Part shown: one piece after another, positions 16,060 to 24,560 of the stretch
How positions within the stretch are numbered: the stretch's first letter is position 1
How the letters are laid out: each line of letters begins with the position of its first letter
Source of the DNA: CAJQLB01 sp041392065
GTDB lineage: Bacteria; Bacteroidota; Bacteroidia; Flavobacteriales; Flavobacteriaceae
DNA: 64,000 nt
NCBI GenBank assembly: GCA_041392065.1
Contig: JAWKMU010000003.1
Span: 186,001-250,000, forward strand
Direction: 5' to 3'
Position numbers and translations under genes: made by a program
Notes under the pieces: generated by a model
Database searches by the model: none
Told to the model about the DNA's origin: nothing
The model's input: the letters and a program-made list of their open reading frames with translations, nothing else

Positions 16060-16971
16060 TTGTGCTATTGGTGTCAAAACCAACAACCATACAAATACCT
16101 CAGCAAACCAAGTTTCTTTAATAGATTCAACATAATTGGTCATAATAATAGCAAGTGGCGCAAACATAAAAATAAACTCACCACCATTTTTATTTGGAGC
16201 AATTACAATTATTGCAGTAGAGATAATTAACGCAATCAGAATCATAATGAAAGATGGCCTATAAGCTCTTGACTTGTCTTGAAGTTTCCTAATATAAAAG
16301 AATAAAGCCCAAATTCCTAAAGAGAAAATAATTGTTATTGAAATAATTAGACTTGGTTTATTGTAATTTGAAAAATCAAAGCTTAAGCCATCTACATAAG
16401 TAAAAATATCTCCGAAGGTGTTTTCAGTTATGATAGAATAACTTACAACAATTAAAGCAACAGTTGCAATTCCTGTAAAAGGAATAATCCAATTATTTAT
16501 TTGTCCTATTGAGTAAAAAATTAAGGCTGCAAAAACCAGCAGAAAAAATAAAATAGACCAAAAGTAAAATAGCGATGCCAATACAATCCAAAAAGCTGCG
16601 TCAAATAGTTTTCGTTTTATATAAAGATTCGACCTGAGACTTATGATTCTTCTTATGGCAAACAAAATAAAAACATTTGCTATAATAATATTACCATGTT
16701 TAATAGTTTGAGGAATACAAGCTAAAAACAAGCAAAAGAACAAGATTTTAAAACTGTTCTGTTTCGTTAAATTGTTTTTGTTTACAAAAAAGGAAAGTAC
16801 AAAAATTGACAGTAATGTGGTACTGTACAGTATCGTTTCTTTTAATATTTGAGAAGCATTTATGCCTTGTGAATAATATCCCGATCTATAAACAATAAAC
16901 AACACCAATACCAAAAAGGAAACAATAACTAAATGAAATGGTTTAGAAGTGCTAAAAAATCTTGTAATCAT
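16048..16971 (-). CDS. DUF6427 family multi-pass membrane protein
   Basis: 307 residues with about nine TM helices and little soluble sequence. The N-terminal Phe-Phe-Ser-Thr-Ser-Lys-Pro before helix 1 is typical of the family annotated DUF6427 in flavobacteria. Its 3' end overlaps upp by 12 bases, and its start is next to the divergent DUF6341 gene. No catalytic motif is visible; a role in the cell envelope is only a guess. Confidence 0.75.
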   Translation of the reverse strand: MITRFFSTSKPFHLVIVSFLVLVLFIVYRSGYYSQGINASQILKETILYSTTLLSIFVLSFFVNKNNLTKQNSFKILFFCLFLACIPQTIKHGNIIIANVFILFAIRRIISLRSNLYIKRKLFDAAFWIVLASLFYFWSILFFLLVFAALIFYSIGQINNWIIPFTGIATVALIVVSYSIITENTFGDIFTYVDGLSFDFSNYNKPSLIISITIIFSLGIWALFFYIRKLQDKSRAYRPSFIMILIALIISTAIIVIAPNKNGGEFIFMFAPLAIIMTNYVESIKETWFAEVFVWLLVLTPIAQLVL

Positions 16972-16991
16972 TTAAAGAGTTCGTATATTTG
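16962..16991 (+). promoter_or_regulatory. Promoter of the DUF6341 gene (TTG-N19-TATATTTG)
   Basis: TTG at 16962-16964 and TATATTTG at 16984-16991, separated by exactly 19 bases, a full match to the Bacteroidota vegetative promoter. The ATG of DUF6341 is 24 bases downstream. The -33 element lies inside the first codons of the divergent DUF6427 gene. Confidence 0.8.
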
Positions 16992-17015
16992 CTGTGTAAA
17001 TATAATATTATTACG

Positions 17016-17243
17016 ATGAAAGATTTTTTTTATGCGATACAAGATTTGTTTGTAAATGTATTATTTGCACCTTTTGACGCTTTAAGAGCATTAGAGCTTG
17101 ATAATTGGTGGTCTGCAAACATTATGTCTTGGTTGTTTATTATAATTGGATTAGTTGCTTTTGTTTATTGGATGTTGCAACTAAAAACATTTAATGATAA
17201 TAACGAAGAAGACAAAAGCATTACTTCGCATTCGTTCTTATAA
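17016..17243 (+). CDS. Small membrane protein, DUF6341 family
   Basis: 75 residues. An amphipathic start (Phe-Phe-Tyr-Ala-Ile-Gln-Asp-Leu-Phe), an Asn-Trp-Trp motif near residue 30, one TM helix at about 36-56, and an acidic tail. It matches the small flavobacterial family DUF6341. The ATG at 17016 is preferred over a TTG nine codons upstream that belongs to the promoter. Its stop codon overlaps the stop of the convergent purD gene in the sequence TTATAA. Function is unknown. Confidence 0.75.
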   Translation: MKDFFYAIQDLFVNVLFAPFDALRALELDNWWSANIMSWLFIIIGLVAFVYWMLQLKTFNDNNEEDKSITSHSFL

Positions 17244-18509
17244 ATCAAAACCTATATCCTTACGATAATACATCTTATCAAAATTTAATTTTTCTATATT
17301 TTGGTAAGATTTTTTTATGGCTTCTTGGTAAGTGTTTCCATAAGATGTAATTGCCATAACCCTTCCTCCTGAGGTTACTACTTTTCCTTCTTTTAAAGTT
17401 GCTCCAGCATGAAATGGAATAGAATCTTTAATAGCATCAATTCCTGTAATTTCTTTGCCTTTTTCATAAGCCTCAGGATAACCACCTGATACTAACATCA
17501 CTGTAGTGGCAGCTCGCTCGTCTATTTCAATATCAATTTTATCTAAAGTTTGATTAGCAACAGAAGTAAATAACTCAACTAAATCGTTTTTAAGTCTTGG
17601 TAATACTACTTCTGTTTCAGGATCTCCCATTCTTACATTGTACTCTATTACTTTTGGGTCGTCTCCAACTTTAATCAAGCCAATAAAGATAAATCCTTTG
17701 TAAGGTAAATTATCTTTCTGCAACCCTGAAATTGTAGGCTTCACAATTCTTTCTTCTATTTTATTTAAAAACTCTTTTGTAGCAAAAGGCACTGGAGACA
17801 CTGCTCCCATTCCACCAGTATTTAAACCTGTATCTCCTTCGCCAATACGTTTATAATCTTTTGCTGTTGGAAGAATTTTGTAGCTCTTACCATCTGTTAA
17901 CACAAAACAACTCAGCTCAATACCATCAAGAAATTCTTCAATGACTACTTTAGAGCTTGCGTCTCCAAACTTAGCATCAAGTAACATGCTTTTTAGTTCA
18001 GCTTTTGCTTCGTTTAAATCATGTAATATTAAAACACCTTTACCAGCAGCCAATCCATCAGCTTTTAAAACATAAGGTGGTTTTAAAGTTTCTAAAAAAG
18101 CATAGCCTTTATCAACATTTGTAGCATCAAAACTTTGGTAAGCTGCTGTTGGAATGTTATGTCGCATCATAAACTCCTTAGCAAACTCTTTACTGCCTTC
18201 TAACTCTGCAGCTGCTTTTTCTGGACCAATAACTGAAACGAATTTTAGCTCATTGTCATTTAAAAAGTAATCGTGTACACCTTGTACTAAAGGGTCTTCT
18301 GGACCAACAATTACCATATCTATTTGTTTTTCTAAAACCAGAGCTTTAATAGCAGGAAAATTTGTTACTCCAATATTTACGTTTTGCGCTATTTGGGCTG
18401 TCCCTGAATTACCTGGAGCTACATAAAGTGTTTTACATAAAGGGCTTTGAGCAATTTTCCAGGCAAATGTATGCTCTCTTCCTCCTGAGCCAAGAATTAA
18501 AATAGTCAT
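17238..18509 (-). CDS. purD: Phosphoribosylamine-glycine ligase
   Basis: 423 residues, the family's normal length. It joins glycine to 5-phosphoribosylamine with ATP, the second step of purine synthesis, in the cytosol. The N-terminal Gly-Ser-Gly-Gly-Arg-Glu-His (7-13) is diagnostic; the ATP-grasp core includes Lys-Ala-Asp-Gly-Leu-Ala-Ala-Gly-Lys-Gly near 150-160, and Arg-Met-Gly-Asp-Pro-Glu-Thr-Glu is the Mg-binding segment near 293-300. It stands alone, not in a pur operon. A TATTTTTG box lies 18 bases upstream. Confidence 0.97.
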   Translation of the reverse strand: MTILILGSGGREHTFAWKIAQSPLCKTLYVAPGNSGTAQIAQNVNIGVTNFPAIKALVLEKQIDMVIVGPEDPLVQGVHDYFLNDNELKFVSVIGPEKAAAELEGSKEFAKEFMMRHNIPTAAYQSFDATNVDKGYAFLETLKPPYVLKADGLAAGKGVLILHDLNEAKAELKSMLLDAKFGDASSKVVIEEFLDGIELSCFVLTDGKSYKILPTAKDYKRIGEGDTGLNTGGMGAVSPVPFATKEFLNKIEERIVKPTISGLQKDNLPYKGFIFIGLIKVGDDPKVIEYNVRMGDPETEVVLPRLKNDLVELFTSVANQTLDKIDIEIDERAATTVMLVSGGYPEAYEKGKEITGIDAIKDSIPFHAGATLKEGKVVTSGGRVMAITSYGNTYQEAIKKSYQNIEKLNFDKMYYRKDIGFDL

Positions 18510-18526
18510 GCTGCGTAATGTTTGGG

Positions 18527-18534
18527 CAAAAATA
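18527..18534 (-). promoter_or_regulatory. Promoter -7 box of purD
   Basis: TATTTTTG on the minus strand, exact TAnnTTTG match, 18 bases before the purD ATG and overlapping the leader of the divergent CapK-like gene. Confidence 0.5.
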
Positions 18535-18545
18535 AAATTAATGCC

Positions 18546-19916
18546 ATGAATACACGACTTTTTTTTATTTACTTTACGAAAAATATACCTCTAAGTTTGA
18601 ATTTGTTTGACCTTTCATTGAAATTTAATGGCTTTCCTATTAGAAAAGCAGAGCTTGTTTTGAAAGACATTCAACAAAAAAATGAAAAAGAGTTTGAAGC
18701 TTACATTAATGCAAAAAAGCAAGACATTGTTTCTTATCATTTACAGAATACTCCATTTTATAACTTGCATGCACAAAAAATAAATCTTGATGATTGGAAC
18801 ACAATTCCTGTGTTGACAAAACAAGACTTGCAACAGCCTTTAAAAGACCGTCTTTCAAATGAATTTACTGTTAAAAATGTTTACGTTAATAAAACTTCAG
18901 GCTCATCTGGTGATCCTTTTATTTTTGCTAAGGATAAGTTTAGCCATGCACTAACTTGGGCTGTAATAAAAAATAGGTTTGGATGGTTTGGTTTGGATTT
19001 TAACACTTCAAAACAAGCACGATTTTATGGAATTCCGCTTGATAGAAAAGGTTATTATAAAGAACGTCTTAAAGATTTCTTTAGTAATAGGTACCGTTTT
19101 TCGGTATTTGATTTGAGTGATTTGGCTTTTGAAAAACTTTTAAAAAAATTCTCGTCAACTTCTTTCCACTACATTAATGGTTATACAAGCCCTATTGTTC
19201 AATTTGCCAAATACTTAGAACGCAACAACATTTTTTTAAAAACCATTTGTCCAACATTAAAGGCTTGCGTAATAACATCTGAAATGTTATTTGAAGATGA
19301 TAAAATGCTACTTGAAAAACAATTTGGCGTACAAATTATAAATGAATATGGCGCCTCCGAACTCGACCTTATTGCGTTTCAAAACCCTAATAACGAATGG
19401 CAAATAAATAGTGAAACTTTGTTCGTTGAAATTTTAGATGAGAACAGCAAAGTGCTTCCTTATGGTGAAAAAGGTAGGGTGGTTATAACATCGCTTTACA
19501 ATAAAGCACATCCATTTATAAGATATGATATTGGCGATATTGGAATAATTTCAAAACAAAGTACAATACAAAAGCCTATTTTAGAAAAACTAATAGGCAG
19601 AACTAACGACATAGCAATTTTACCAAGTGGGAAAAAAGCTGCTGGATTAACCTTTTATTATATTACTAAAAGTATTATTGAAGATGATGGAAATGTAAAA
19701 GAGTTTGTGATTGAACAGCGTAAAAAAGACACTTTTAAGATTATTTATGTAAGTTCAATTGAGATTTCTGAAGCAAAAAAGAATATGATTATTAAAGAAA
19801 TGGAAACTTATCTTGAAAAAGGGTTGCACATAAACTTTGAACGCAAAAATGAATTAGAACGTTCTAAAAGTGGTAAATTGAAGCAGTTTTCATCGTTATT
19901 AAAACCAAACACATGA
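18546..19916 (+). CDS. CapK-like adenylate-forming enzyme (phenylacetate-CoA ligase family)
   Basis: 456 residues. The motif Thr-Ser-Gly-Ser-Ser-Gly-Asp-Pro near 118-125 is the ATP-binding loop of adenylate-forming enzymes, and Glu-Tyr-Gly-Ala-Ser-Glu near 274-279 and Tyr-Asp-Ile-Gly-Asp near 327-331 are further core motifs. Members in polysaccharide loci (CapK) are thought to act on acyl or amino-acyl groups that decorate sugars. It overlaps wecB by four bases (ATGA), starting a three-gene plus-strand operon. The ATG at 18546 was chosen over a TTG eight codons earlier. Confidence 0.85.
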   Translation: MNTRLFFIYFTKNIPLSLNLFDLSLKFNGFPIRKAELVLKDIQQKNEKEFEAYINAKKQDIVSYHLQNTPFYNLHAQKINLDDWNTIPVLTKQDLQQPLKDRLSNEFTVKNVYVNKTSGSSGDPFIFAKDKFSHALTWAVIKNRFGWFGLDFNTSKQARFYGIPLDRKGYYKERLKDFFSNRYRFSVFDLSDLAFEKLLKKFSSTSFHYINGYTSPIVQFAKYLERNNIFLKTICPTLKACVITSEMLFEDDKMLLEKQFGVQIINEYGASELDLIAFQNPNNEWQINSETLFVEILDENSKVLPYGEKGRVVITSLYNKAHPFIRYDIGDIGIISKQSTIQKPILEKLIGRTNDIAILPSGKKAAGLTFYYITKSIIEDDGNVKEFVIEQRKKDTFKIIYVSSIEISEAKKNMIIKEMETYLEKGLHINFERKNELERSKSGKLKQFSSLLKPNT

Positions 19917-21007
19917 AGATAACTATCGTTGCTGGAGCTAGACCTAATTTCATGAAAATAGCTCCTATAATTGAAGCTATTCAAGAAAAAAAAAGTGAGG
20001 GTTTTGATATTAACTTCAGACTTGTTCATACTGGACAGCATTATGACAAAAATTTAAGTGATACCTTTTTTAAACAACTGAAGATTCCTTTTCCTGATGT
20101 TAACCTTGATGTAAAAAGTGGCACTCAAGCAGAACAGACTGCTGCTATTATGATTGGTTTTGAAAAAGAACTATCAGAGAACCCTTGTGATTTAGTAATT
20201 GTAGTTGGAGATGTTACATCAACTATGGCTTGTACAATAGTGGCTAAAAAAGCAGAAATAGATGTAGCTCATATTGAAGCTGGAATTAGGTCTGGAGACA
20301 TGAGTATGCCGGAAGAAATTAATAGAATTGTTACCGACAGCATCACAGATTATTTTTTTACAACCTCAACCTATGCCAACGACAATTTAGAACAATTAGG
20401 CATCTCCAAAAACAACATTTTTTTTGTTGGTAATGTGATGATTGATACCTTGTTGAAGAATATGCCAAGACTAACAAAGCCTGAGCTTTGGGATGATTTA
20501 AACTTAAAAGAAAAAAAATATTTGGTTATGACATTGCATAGACCAAATAATGTTGATGAAGAAGAGCAGCTTAAAAACTTAATCTATCAAATTGTAAACC
20601 TTAGTAAAGATTACCAAATTATTTTCCCAGTTCACCCTAGAACTAAAAAACTTTTAGAACAATTGAATCTAAATTTTAAAAACCTTTATTATGTAGAGCC
20701 TTTAGGTTATTTAGAATTTAATTTTTTGGTAAAGCATGCCTTTGCTGTGTTAACAGATTCTGGTGGTATTACTGAAGAAACCACTGTAATGAATGTGCCT
20801 TGTATAACGCTTCGTAATTCGACCGAAAGACCAGAAACTTGTGAAATTGGAACCAATATCTTAGTTGGAAATAATGCTGATAAAATTGAAGTCGCTTTTA
20901 ACACTTTGCTTTCAGGAACTTGGAAACAAGGGAAAACTCCAGAACTTTGGGATGGCAATGCAGCAAAACGAATTGTAAATACAATTGTCGAAATTTATAA
21001 CTTATAG
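19913..21007 (+). CDS. wecB: UDP-N-acetylglucosamine 2-epimerase (non-hydrolysing)
   Basis: 364 residues. It converts UDP-GlcNAc to UDP-ManNAc for surface glycans. Conserved features are Gly-Ala-Arg-Pro-Asn-Phe-Met-Lys (8-15), His-Thr-Gly-Gln-His-Tyr near 40-45, His-Ile-Glu-Ala-Gly-Ile-Arg near 119-125 and Thr-Asp-Ser-Gly-Gly-Ile-Thr-Glu-Glu near 281-289. It overlaps the CapK-like gene by 4 bases and the next glycosyltransferase gene by 1 base. No wecC dehydrogenase is nearby, so ManNAc may be used as such, or Ugd-family enzymes elsewhere may oxidise it. Confidence 0.93.
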   Translation: MKITIVAGARPNFMKIAPIIEAIQEKKSEGFDINFRLVHTGQHYDKNLSDTFFKQLKIPFPDVNLDVKSGTQAEQTAAIMIGFEKELSENPCDLVIVVGDVTSTMACTIVAKKAEIDVAHIEAGIRSGDMSMPEEINRIVTDSITDYFFTTSTYANDNLEQLGISKNNIFFVGNVMIDTLLKNMPRLTKPELWDDLNLKEKKYLVMTLHRPNNVDEEEQLKNLIYQIVNLSKDYQIIFPVHPRTKKLLEQLNLNFKNLYYVEPLGYLEFNFLVKHAFAVLTDSGGITEETTVMNVPCITLRNSTERPETCEIGTNILVGNNADKIEVAFNTLLSGTWKQGKTPELWDGNAAKRIVNTIVEIYNL

Positions 21008-22167
21008 TGGCAGATATTCTTATCATAACAAGCTATTTCCCGCCTGAAACTGGTGCTGCATCTAACAGAATGTCTCATTTAGCTGAAGGCCTGCAAAAGC
21101 ATAATTTTAATGTTTCTGTTATTGCGCCATTACCTAATTATCCAAAAGGGAAGATTTTTGATGAGTATAAAGGTAAGTTTAAGAAAACTTCAATAGAAAA
21201 CAACATCAAAATCCATCGTTTGTGGATTTATGCAAGTAACTCTAAAAATAAACTTTTGCGCTTGCTTGCTATGTTGTCTTATAGCTTTAGTTTAATTTGG
21301 TTTTTTACGTGGAATAAAATTCCAAATAAAGTGATTGTCCAATCACCTCCCTTGCTTGTGGCTTTCACGAGTATGTTTTTTTTGCGTCGTAAAAAGAGGA
21401 AACTTATTCTAAATATAAGTGATTTATGGCCAATTGCAGGTTTGGAGTTAGGAGCTTTTAAAAAGAATTTGAGCTATAAAATTTTAGAACTTATAGAACG
21501 TTTTAATTATATAAAAGCCGATTTAATTATTGGACAAAGCGAAGAAATACTTGAGCATATCTCTTCAATTGTTCCAAATAAAAAAACGTTTTTATATCGA
21601 AATTATCCAAACTTTGATGTTTCTGAATTTGTTCCTGTAAATAATAAATCAAATAGAACTAAATTAGTTTATGCAGGTTTATTAGGTGTTGCACAAGGAA
21701 TTTATAGACTCTGTGAAGAATTAGACTATACTAATATTGAGTTTCATATTTATGGAGATGGAGCAGAAAAAGAAAAAATTGAAACCTTTATTTCAGAAAA
21801 TTCCCATTTACCTGTAATTTATCATGGTGAAATAGCTAGAGGATTGCTTCACAAAGAACTTTTAAAGTATGATGTGGCGATTATTCCTCTTCTTAACAGA
21901 ATATATGGATCTGTACCTTCTAAAATATTTGAATATGCTCGTTTGGGTCTTCCAATGATTTATTTTGGTGGTGGCGAAGGCGAGACTATTATTAAAAACA
22001 ATAACTTAGGTTGGGTTGCTGAAGCAGGAAATTATGATAGTTTAAACTTTACAATAAATAAGATTAAGGAAAATTTAAATCAAGTTTCTAAAAAATCAAT
22101 ACAAAAAACCGCTTTATCTCATTTTGATTTTAAAGCGCAATTAAATGCACTAATCAAGTACATTTAA
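21007..22167 (+). CDS. Glycosyltransferase family 4 (WbuB-like)
   Basis: 386 residues, GT-B fold. The N-terminus has Ser-Tyr-Phe-Pro-Pro-Glu-Thr-Gly-Ala-Ala-Ser-Asn-Arg, typical of WbuB-type GT4 enzymes, and the C-terminal half has Gly-Asp-Gly-Ala-Glu-Lys and Pro-Ser-Lys-Ile-Phe-Glu-Tyr, the nucleotide-sugar site. The start is a GTG that shares one base with the wecB stop codon, so it is translationally coupled. WbuB of E. coli O26 transfers N-acetylfucosamine; the donor here is unknown. Its stop codon overlaps that of the convergent sugar transferase. Confidence 0.87.
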   Translation: MADILIITSYFPPETGAASNRMSHLAEGLQKHNFNVSVIAPLPNYPKGKIFDEYKGKFKKTSIENNIKIHRLWIYASNSKNKLLRLLAMLSYSFSLIWFFTWNKIPNKVIVQSPPLLVAFTSMFFLRRKKRKLILNISDLWPIAGLELGAFKKNLSYKILELIERFNYIKADLIIGQSEEILEHISSIVPNKKTFLYRNYPNFDVSEFVPVNNKSNRTKLVYAGLLGVAQGIYRLCEELDYTNIEFHIYGDGAEKEKIETFISENSHLPVIYHGEIARGLLHKELLKYDVAIIPLLNRIYGSVPSKIFEYARLGLPMIYFGGGEGETIIKNNNLGWVAEAGNYDSLNFTINKIKENLNQVSKKSIQKTALSHFDFKAQLNALIKYI

Positions 22168-23570
22168 TACGCTTTTTCTTCGCCTTTTAAGATATTTATT
22201 ATTGTTTTTATTATTATTTTAATGTCTAATAACAACGACCAGTTTTCAATATAAAAAACATCATACTTTACTCTTCCTATAATGTCTTGGTCGGTTTCTA
22301 TTTGTCCTCTATATCCACTTATTTGTGCCAAACCAGTAATACCTGGTTTAACATTGTGCCTCTGAATAAAATTATACTTATCTACTTTTTTTGAATAAAT
22401 ATCAGTGTAAGAGAGCATGTGAGGTCTAGGTCCAACAACACTCATTTCGCCCATAAAAACATTAAAAAATTGAGGCAGTTCGTCCATACTTGTTTTTCTC
22501 ATAAACTTGCCAATCTTAGTTACTCTTTCATCACTTTGCTTAACATAAGACTGGTTGTCATTGTTTCCATTTGTCTTTAAGGATCTGAACTTGAAGCACT
22601 GAAAAACTTTGTAGTCAATCCCAGTTCTATCTTGTTTATGAAATAAAGGTCCTTTAGATTCTATTTTCACCAAAACAAAAAGAATTGGTGTGAGCCATGA
22701 TAAAATGAAAAAAATTACAAATAAGGAAAAAATAATATCAAAAGATCTTTTTATTACCCTATTTACATCGTTGTTAAGAGCTACCTTTTGAATGGACAAA
22801 ACCGGAAGTACGCCATAAAAATCTGCTTTGAATCTATTGGTACTATTCTCAATATTGTTTGGTATAAATTTTATGTTGCTATGGTTTATGCTGGCATATT
22901 TTATTAGTTCATTTACCTGTTTTTCGGTAAGCTCGTCAATTGCGCAAAAGACCTCATCTACATCACTGCCATCTTTAAGGTATTTAAAACAATCTTTTAA
23001 AGGCTTTGTACCAAATTGGGTATCACAAAATATTTCTTTTATTATATAACCTAATTCCTTTTTTTCTGCAATTATAGACTTGAATTCTTGTATGCCTTTT
23101 CCACAACCTATCAGGATAATATTTCTAACATTTCCTCTAAAGTAATATCTAAATATCCTTAGACCAAAGTAGCTTAGTATTTTACCTGTACTGATTATAC
23201 TAAAAGTTATAAATATATATTTAAAAGTAATTGGTGCAGGTAAGTTTACACTTCTATATATACCAACAAATGAAAAAACAATAACGATATATACAAAAAA
23301 CTGTTTTACTAGTATTGCAAAAACCTTTACTAAAGAGGTAAATCGGTATACATTATAAAATTGGGTATAATAGGTGGAAAACACCCAAAGTACTGAAGAG
23401 TAAATAAAGTAAATAACATATTTATTATTTAGAATCTTGCTTTTAAAAAAATAAGCTTCCTCTTCTCCAAGATTAAGATAATAATAAGCAAAAATGTTAA
23501 TTACTGCGAGGTCGAATATGGTTAAAATTGGTCTCATTAACCATGAATATCGTCCTCTTCTAAATTCCAT
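22164..23570 (-). CDS. Exopolysaccharide polyprenyl glycosylphosphotransferase (WcaJ-like), copy 1
   Basis: 468 residues. Four to five N-terminal TM helices, a CoA-binding-like middle domain, then from about residue 268 a re-entrant helix and the bacterial sugar transferase domain. Key motifs are Lys-Phe-Arg-Ser near 328, Asp-Glu-Leu-Pro-Gln-Phe-Phe-Asn-Val near 361-369, and Gly-Pro-Arg-Pro near 379-382. Such enzymes place the first sugar-1-phosphate on undecaprenyl phosphate. It is paralogous to the protein at 25869-27218; both end in Lys-Gly-Glu-Glu-Lys-Ala-Tyr. It is last in the operon with ugd and uxs. Confidence 0.92.
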   Translation of the reverse strand: MEFRRGRYSWLMRPILTIFDLAVINIFAYYYLNLGEEEAYFFKSKILNNKYVIYFIYSSVLWVFSTYYTQFYNVYRFTSLVKVFAILVKQFFVYIVIVFSFVGIYRSVNLPAPITFKYIFITFSIISTGKILSYFGLRIFRYYFRGNVRNIILIGCGKGIQEFKSIIAEKKELGYIIKEIFCDTQFGTKPLKDCFKYLKDGSDVDEVFCAIDELTEKQVNELIKYASINHSNIKFIPNNIENSTNRFKADFYGVLPVLSIQKVALNNDVNRVIKRSFDIIFSLFVIFFILSWLTPILFVLVKIESKGPLFHKQDRTGIDYKVFQCFKFRSLKTNGNNDNQSYVKQSDERVTKIGKFMRKTSMDELPQFFNVFMGEMSVVGPRPHMLSYTDIYSKKVDKYNFIQRHNVKPGITGLAQISGYRGQIETDQDIIGRVKYDVFYIENWSLLLDIKIIIKTIINILKGEEKAY

Positions 23571-23572
23571 AT

Positions 23573-24559
23573 TTATTTCTTTATATAACTATCAAAGTCC
23601 TTATGTTCACTCCTGAATAGTTCTTTCTGAGATAGTGATTTAAAATAATCGTAGGTTAATTTCATTCCTTCAGAACGTCCTACTTTTGGTTCCCAACTCA
23701 ATAATTTTTTTGCTAAATCTATATTTGGTTGCCTTTGCAAAGGGTCGTCTTTAGGTAATGGCTTAAAAACTATTTTTTGGTTAGTTCCTGTAAGCTTAAT
23801 GATTTCGTTTGCAAAATCTAAAATGCTTATTTCGTGAGGATTACCAATATTAACTGGTAAGTTGTAGTTACTTAATAGTAATCTGTAAATTCCTTCAACT
23901 TGATCGTCAACATAACAAAAGGATCGGGTTTGGGAGCCATCACCAAAAACGGTTAAATCTTCACCTCTAAGCGCTTGACCCATAAATGCTGGAATCACTC
24001 TGCCATCGTTAAGTCGCATTCTTGGTCCATAAGTGTTAAATATCCTGACTATTCTAGTTTCTACACCATGGAATCTGTGGTACGCCATGGTTATGGACTC
24101 TTGAAAGCGCTTGGCTTCATCATAAACACCTCTTGGCCCAATGGTGTTTACATTGCCATAATAATCTTCCGTTTGAGGGTGTACTAATGGGTCTCCATAA
24201 ACCTCAGAAGTAGATGCAATAAGTATAGTGGCATTTTTTTCTTTAGCCAGCCCTAATAGGTTGTGTGTTCCTAATGCTCCTACTTTTAGAGTTTGTATTG
24301 GTATTTTTAAATAATCTATTGGACTTGCTGGCGAAGCAAAATGAAGGATATAGTCCAATTGCCCAGAGACATGAACAAAATTGGTTACATCGTGATGATG
24401 AAACTCAAAATTAGCATTCGGAAAAAGATGCTCTATATTTTTTAAATCGCCAGTAATAAGGTTGTCCATCCCAATAACAAAAAACCCTTCTTTGATAAAT
24501 CTGTCGCAAAGGTGAGAACCTAAAAATCCTGCCGCTCCTGTAATTAATATTTTTTTCAT
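23573..24559 (-). CDS. uxs: UDP-glucuronate decarboxylase (UDP-xylose synthase), SDR family
   Basis: 328 residues. The NAD-binding motif Gly-Ala-Ala-Gly-Phe-Leu-Gly (8-14), the Ser/Thr region Ala-Ser-Thr-Ser-Glu-Val-Tyr-Gly (115-122) and the catalytic Tyr146-x3-Lys150 are intact. The segment Gly-Pro-Arg-Gly-Val-Tyr-Asp-Glu-Ala-Lys-Arg is typical of UDP-xylose synthases, which decarboxylate UDP-glucuronate. Its position one base after ugd, which makes the substrate, strongly supports this. A C4-epimerase activity of a related SDR is a lesser alternative. Confidence 0.88.
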   Translation of the reverse strand: MKKILITGAAGFLGSHLCDRFIKEGFFVIGMDNLITGDLKNIEHLFPNANFEFHHHDVTNFVHVSGQLDYILHFASPASPIDYLKIPIQTLKVGALGTHNLLGLAKEKNATILIASTSEVYGDPLVHPQTEDYYGNVNTIGPRGVYDEAKRFQESITMAYHRFHGVETRIVRIFNTYGPRMRLNDGRVIPAFMGQALRGEDLTVFGDGSQTRSFCYVDDQVEGIYRLLLSNYNLPVNIGNPHEISILDFANEIIKLTGTNQKIVFKPLPKDDPLQRQPNIDLAKKLLSWEPKVGRSEGMKLTYDYFKSLSQKELFRSEHKDFDSYIKK

Positions 24560-24560
24560 T

